Translations under genes and position numbers: made by a program
Assembly (NCBI GenBank): GCA_025450555.1
Contig: JANWHF010000269.1
Span: 1 to 6,727 of the forward strand
Length of the DNA: 6,727 bases
Direction: 5' to 3'
From: Tepidisphaeraceae bacterium
GTDB taxonomy: Bacteria; Planctomycetota; Phycisphaerae; Tepidisphaerales; Tepidisphaeraceae
Shown here: positions 6,063 to 6,727 of the stretch, one piece after another
Layout: the number at the start of each line of letters is the position of its first letter
Numbering within the stretch: position 1 is the first letter of the stretch
Notes under the pieces: model-generated
Databases searched by the model: none
The model's input: only the letters and a program-made list of their open reading frames with translations
What the model was told of the DNA's origin: nothing

Positions 6063-6425
6063 CTAGGGCCGGTAGGTCGCCGAATTCCCGTCCGTTTCCC
6101 AAACTTCAACCGATTGCAGCGCCACGGTTTTAGGCAATCGCAGCGATTTCCCGATATGCATCGCCACATGCTCGGCCGAAGGATTCAATCGGTCAAAAGG
6201 CGTCAGCTCATTGAGATGCCGGTTTTGCATCGGCTCAATGATCCGGTCCACCAGCCGCTCCAGCTCATGAAAATCCATGACGACGCCAATCTCGTCCAAC
6301 TCGTCGCGCTGCACCACCACTTTCACTTTCCAGTTATGCCCATGCACCGGCTCCAGCGATCCGTCATAAAGCCGAAGCTGATGCGCCGCCGAAAACCCGC
6401 GCGTCGTTGAGATCTCAAAAGGCAT
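6063..6425 (-). CDS. QueD/PTPS-family protein, PTPS-III-like variant
   Basis: A 120-residue protein of the 6-pyruvoyl/6-carboxytetrahydropterin synthase family, of typical length. The zinc ligands are His15 (FSAAHQL), His28 and His30 (HGHNW). Other conserved elements are VVMDF at 48-52, HLNE near 70-73, NPSAEHVA at 81-88 and the pterin-binding Glu110 (VWET). The usual catalytic Cys before HGH is missing: the segment reads SLEPVHGH, with Glu25 in an ExxHGH arrangement. The Asp-His pair of QueD (LDHxxLN) is replaced by Gln67-Asn68. PTPS-III enzymes, which make 6-hydroxymethyl-dihydropterin for folate in bacteria lacking FolB (including planctomycetes), carry a Glu replacing or accompanying the Cys. 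A folate role is thus plausible, while a queuosine role is less so. ATG 6425 is chosen because MPFEIS begins the conserved domain; a longer frame to 6545 runs through repeats. No clear Shine-Dalgarno sequence is seen. Confidence 0.88.
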   Translation of the reverse strand: MPFEISTTRGFSAAHQLRLYDGSLEPVHGHNWKVKVVVQRDELDEIGVVMDFHELERLVDRIIEPMQNRHLNELTPFDRLNPSAEHVAMHIGKSLRLPKTVALQSVEVWETDGNSATYRP

Positions 6426-6480
6426 CGCCGCTGATTCAACCCACTTCGCCAGCCAATGCAAGGCGTCGCGATGCGGCCAT

Positions 6481-6515
6481 GCAACGCCGTGCAACAAAAT
6501 GCAACCAAACGCAAC
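6481..6515. repeat. Four GCAAC repeats with an exact 10-base period
   Basis: GCAAC starts at 6481, 6491, 6501 and 6511, giving four copies on one face of the helix. On the strand of the queD-like gene they read GTTGC, and the nearest lies 55 bases before its start codon. The period is not a multiple of three, which argues against a coding repeat. It looks like a tandem binding site for a regulator such as an OmpR-type response regulator, whose half-sites are spaced about 10 bases. The regulator is unknown. Confidence 0.6.
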
Positions 6516-6540
6516 ATATTTGGCATTTTGCCGATGTTGC
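6511..6540. repeat. Nested inverted repeat at the edge of the GCAAC array
   Basis: GCAACAT (6511-6517) and ATGTTGC (6534-6540) are perfect reverse complements. Inside them, GGCA (6522-6525) and TGCC (6529-6532) form a second short stem with a 3-base loop. The outer arm reuses the fourth GCAAC copy, so a fifth copy exists in inverted orientation. Confidence 0.5.
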
Positions 6541-6595
6541 ATCATTGCCGGGGGTCAGAAACTCGAGCCTGGAAGCCGGAAAATCCCAACCGCCT

Positions 6596-6612
6596 GCAGA
6601 GCTCCGCTCTGT
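6596..6612. repeat. Short hairpin in the upstream region
   Basis: CAGAGC (6597-6602) and GCTCTG (6606-6611) form a perfect 6-bp stem around a 3-base loop, extendable by one G-T pair. It lies directly before the heptamer repeat. No T-tract follows, and no role is assigned. Confidence 0.35.
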
Positions 6613-6638
6613 CTAGTTTCCAGTTTCTGGTCTCTAGC
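6611..6638. repeat. Degenerate heptamer tandem repeat
   Basis: Four consecutive 7-base units (GTCTAGT, TTCCAGT, TTCTGGT, CTCTAGC) fit the consensus TTCTAGT, with T2, C3 and G6 invariant. Heptamer repeats of this kind are found in intergenic DNA of some bacterial genomes. Four imperfect units is a short array. Confidence 0.4.
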
Positions 6639-6642
6639 ACAC

Positions 6643-6695
6643 AATGTCTTAAAATGTCACAAAAGGACGCGCTTTTCGTAAAAATGAGTGACATT
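6643..6695. repeat. AATGTC motifs: two direct copies 10 bases apart and one inverted copy
   Basis: AATGTC occurs at 6643-6648 and 6653-6658, and inverted (GACATT) at 6690-6695. The second and third copies extend to a perfect 8-base inverted repeat, AATGTCAC / GTGACATT (6653-6660 and 6688-6695). Between them AAAAG and CTTTT (6661-6665, 6672-6676) could form a small stem. This may be an operator for the queD-like gene or for a gene beyond the window. Confidence 0.4.
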
Positions 6696-6727
6696 CGACT
6701 GCAATTCCAGACGTAACCCATTCCATC

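Larger units (their letters stand above)
6426..6727. other. Gene-free region upstream of the queD-like gene
   Basis: These 302 bases contain no credible gene on either strand; the open frames here are short and lack family features. The region holds a phased GCAAC array (6481-6515), an overlapping inverted repeat (6511-6540), a hairpin (6596-6612), a degenerate heptamer repeat (6611-6638) and spaced AATGTC motifs (6643-6695). No convincing -35/-10 pair for the queD-like gene was found, although its promoter should lie here. Confidence 0.6.

Noticed and set aside
6481..6515. CRISPR array or replication iterons
   Set aside because: The repeat unit is only 5 bases in a 10-base period, with no spacers of CRISPR size and no replication gene nearby.
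6426..6545. 40-residue N-terminal extension of the QueD-like protein
   Set aside because: The enzyme family starts at the MPFEIS segment. The extension crosses the 10-base phased repeats, which are out of step with codons.
6426..6727. preQ1 or folate-type riboswitch upstream of the queD-like gene
   Set aside because: The hairpins present are short and do not fit a known riboswitch core that I can recognise by eye; a covariance-model search would be needed to exclude one.

Overview
The window looks like a chromosomal segment of a planctomycete, most likely from the Phycisphaerae or a related lineage. I infer this from the combination of a PEP-CTERM surface protein, a TMTC-like membrane/TPR protein, an mcsA-mcsB pair with no ctsR or clpC beside it, a planctomycete-style QueD/PTPS variant, moderately high GC and weak or absent Shine-Dalgarno sites. 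The lineage call is an inference from gene content, because there is no rRNA or other marker here.

Layout. Bases 1-1659 (+) hold the 3' part of a multi-spanning membrane protein with about five C-terminal TPR repeats; its start lies outside the window. It converges, across 31 bases, with a run of five genes that all read on the minus strand. In transcription order these are a QueD/PTPS-family protein (6425-6063), mcsA (5946-5452), mcsB (5379-4324), an exported coiled-coil MscS-type channel (4260-2362) and a small PEP-CTERM protein (2281-1691). The gaps are 116, 72, 63 and 80 bases. Plausible sigma70-like promoters precede mcsA and the PEP-CTERM gene, so this is probably two or three transcription units rather than one operon. 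Bases 6426-6727 contain no gene but hold several repeat structures upstream of the queD-like gene.

Function. McsA and McsB form the protein-arginine kinase system that marks proteins for Clp proteolysis. The channel probably protects the envelope under osmotic stress. The PEP-CTERM protein is exported and probably sorted by an exosortase encoded elsewhere. The TMTC-like protein has the look of a GT-C-type membrane glycosyltransferase. The QueD-like enzyme keeps its zinc histidines but lacks the usual catalytic Cys, Asp and His, and instead carries a Glu in an ExxHGH motif, like the PTPS-III enzymes known to bypass FolB in folate synthesis.

The most notable observations are the rewired active site of the QueD-like protein, a four-copy GCAAC array with an exact 10-base period upstream of it, a long inverted repeat overlapping the mcsAB promoter, and altered key residues in McsA (fourth Cys of zinc site 2 replaced by Asp) and McsB (first Arg of the RDxxRA motif replaced by Gly). 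I see no CRISPR array, IS element, tRNA or rRNA, and no clear new multi-gene system.
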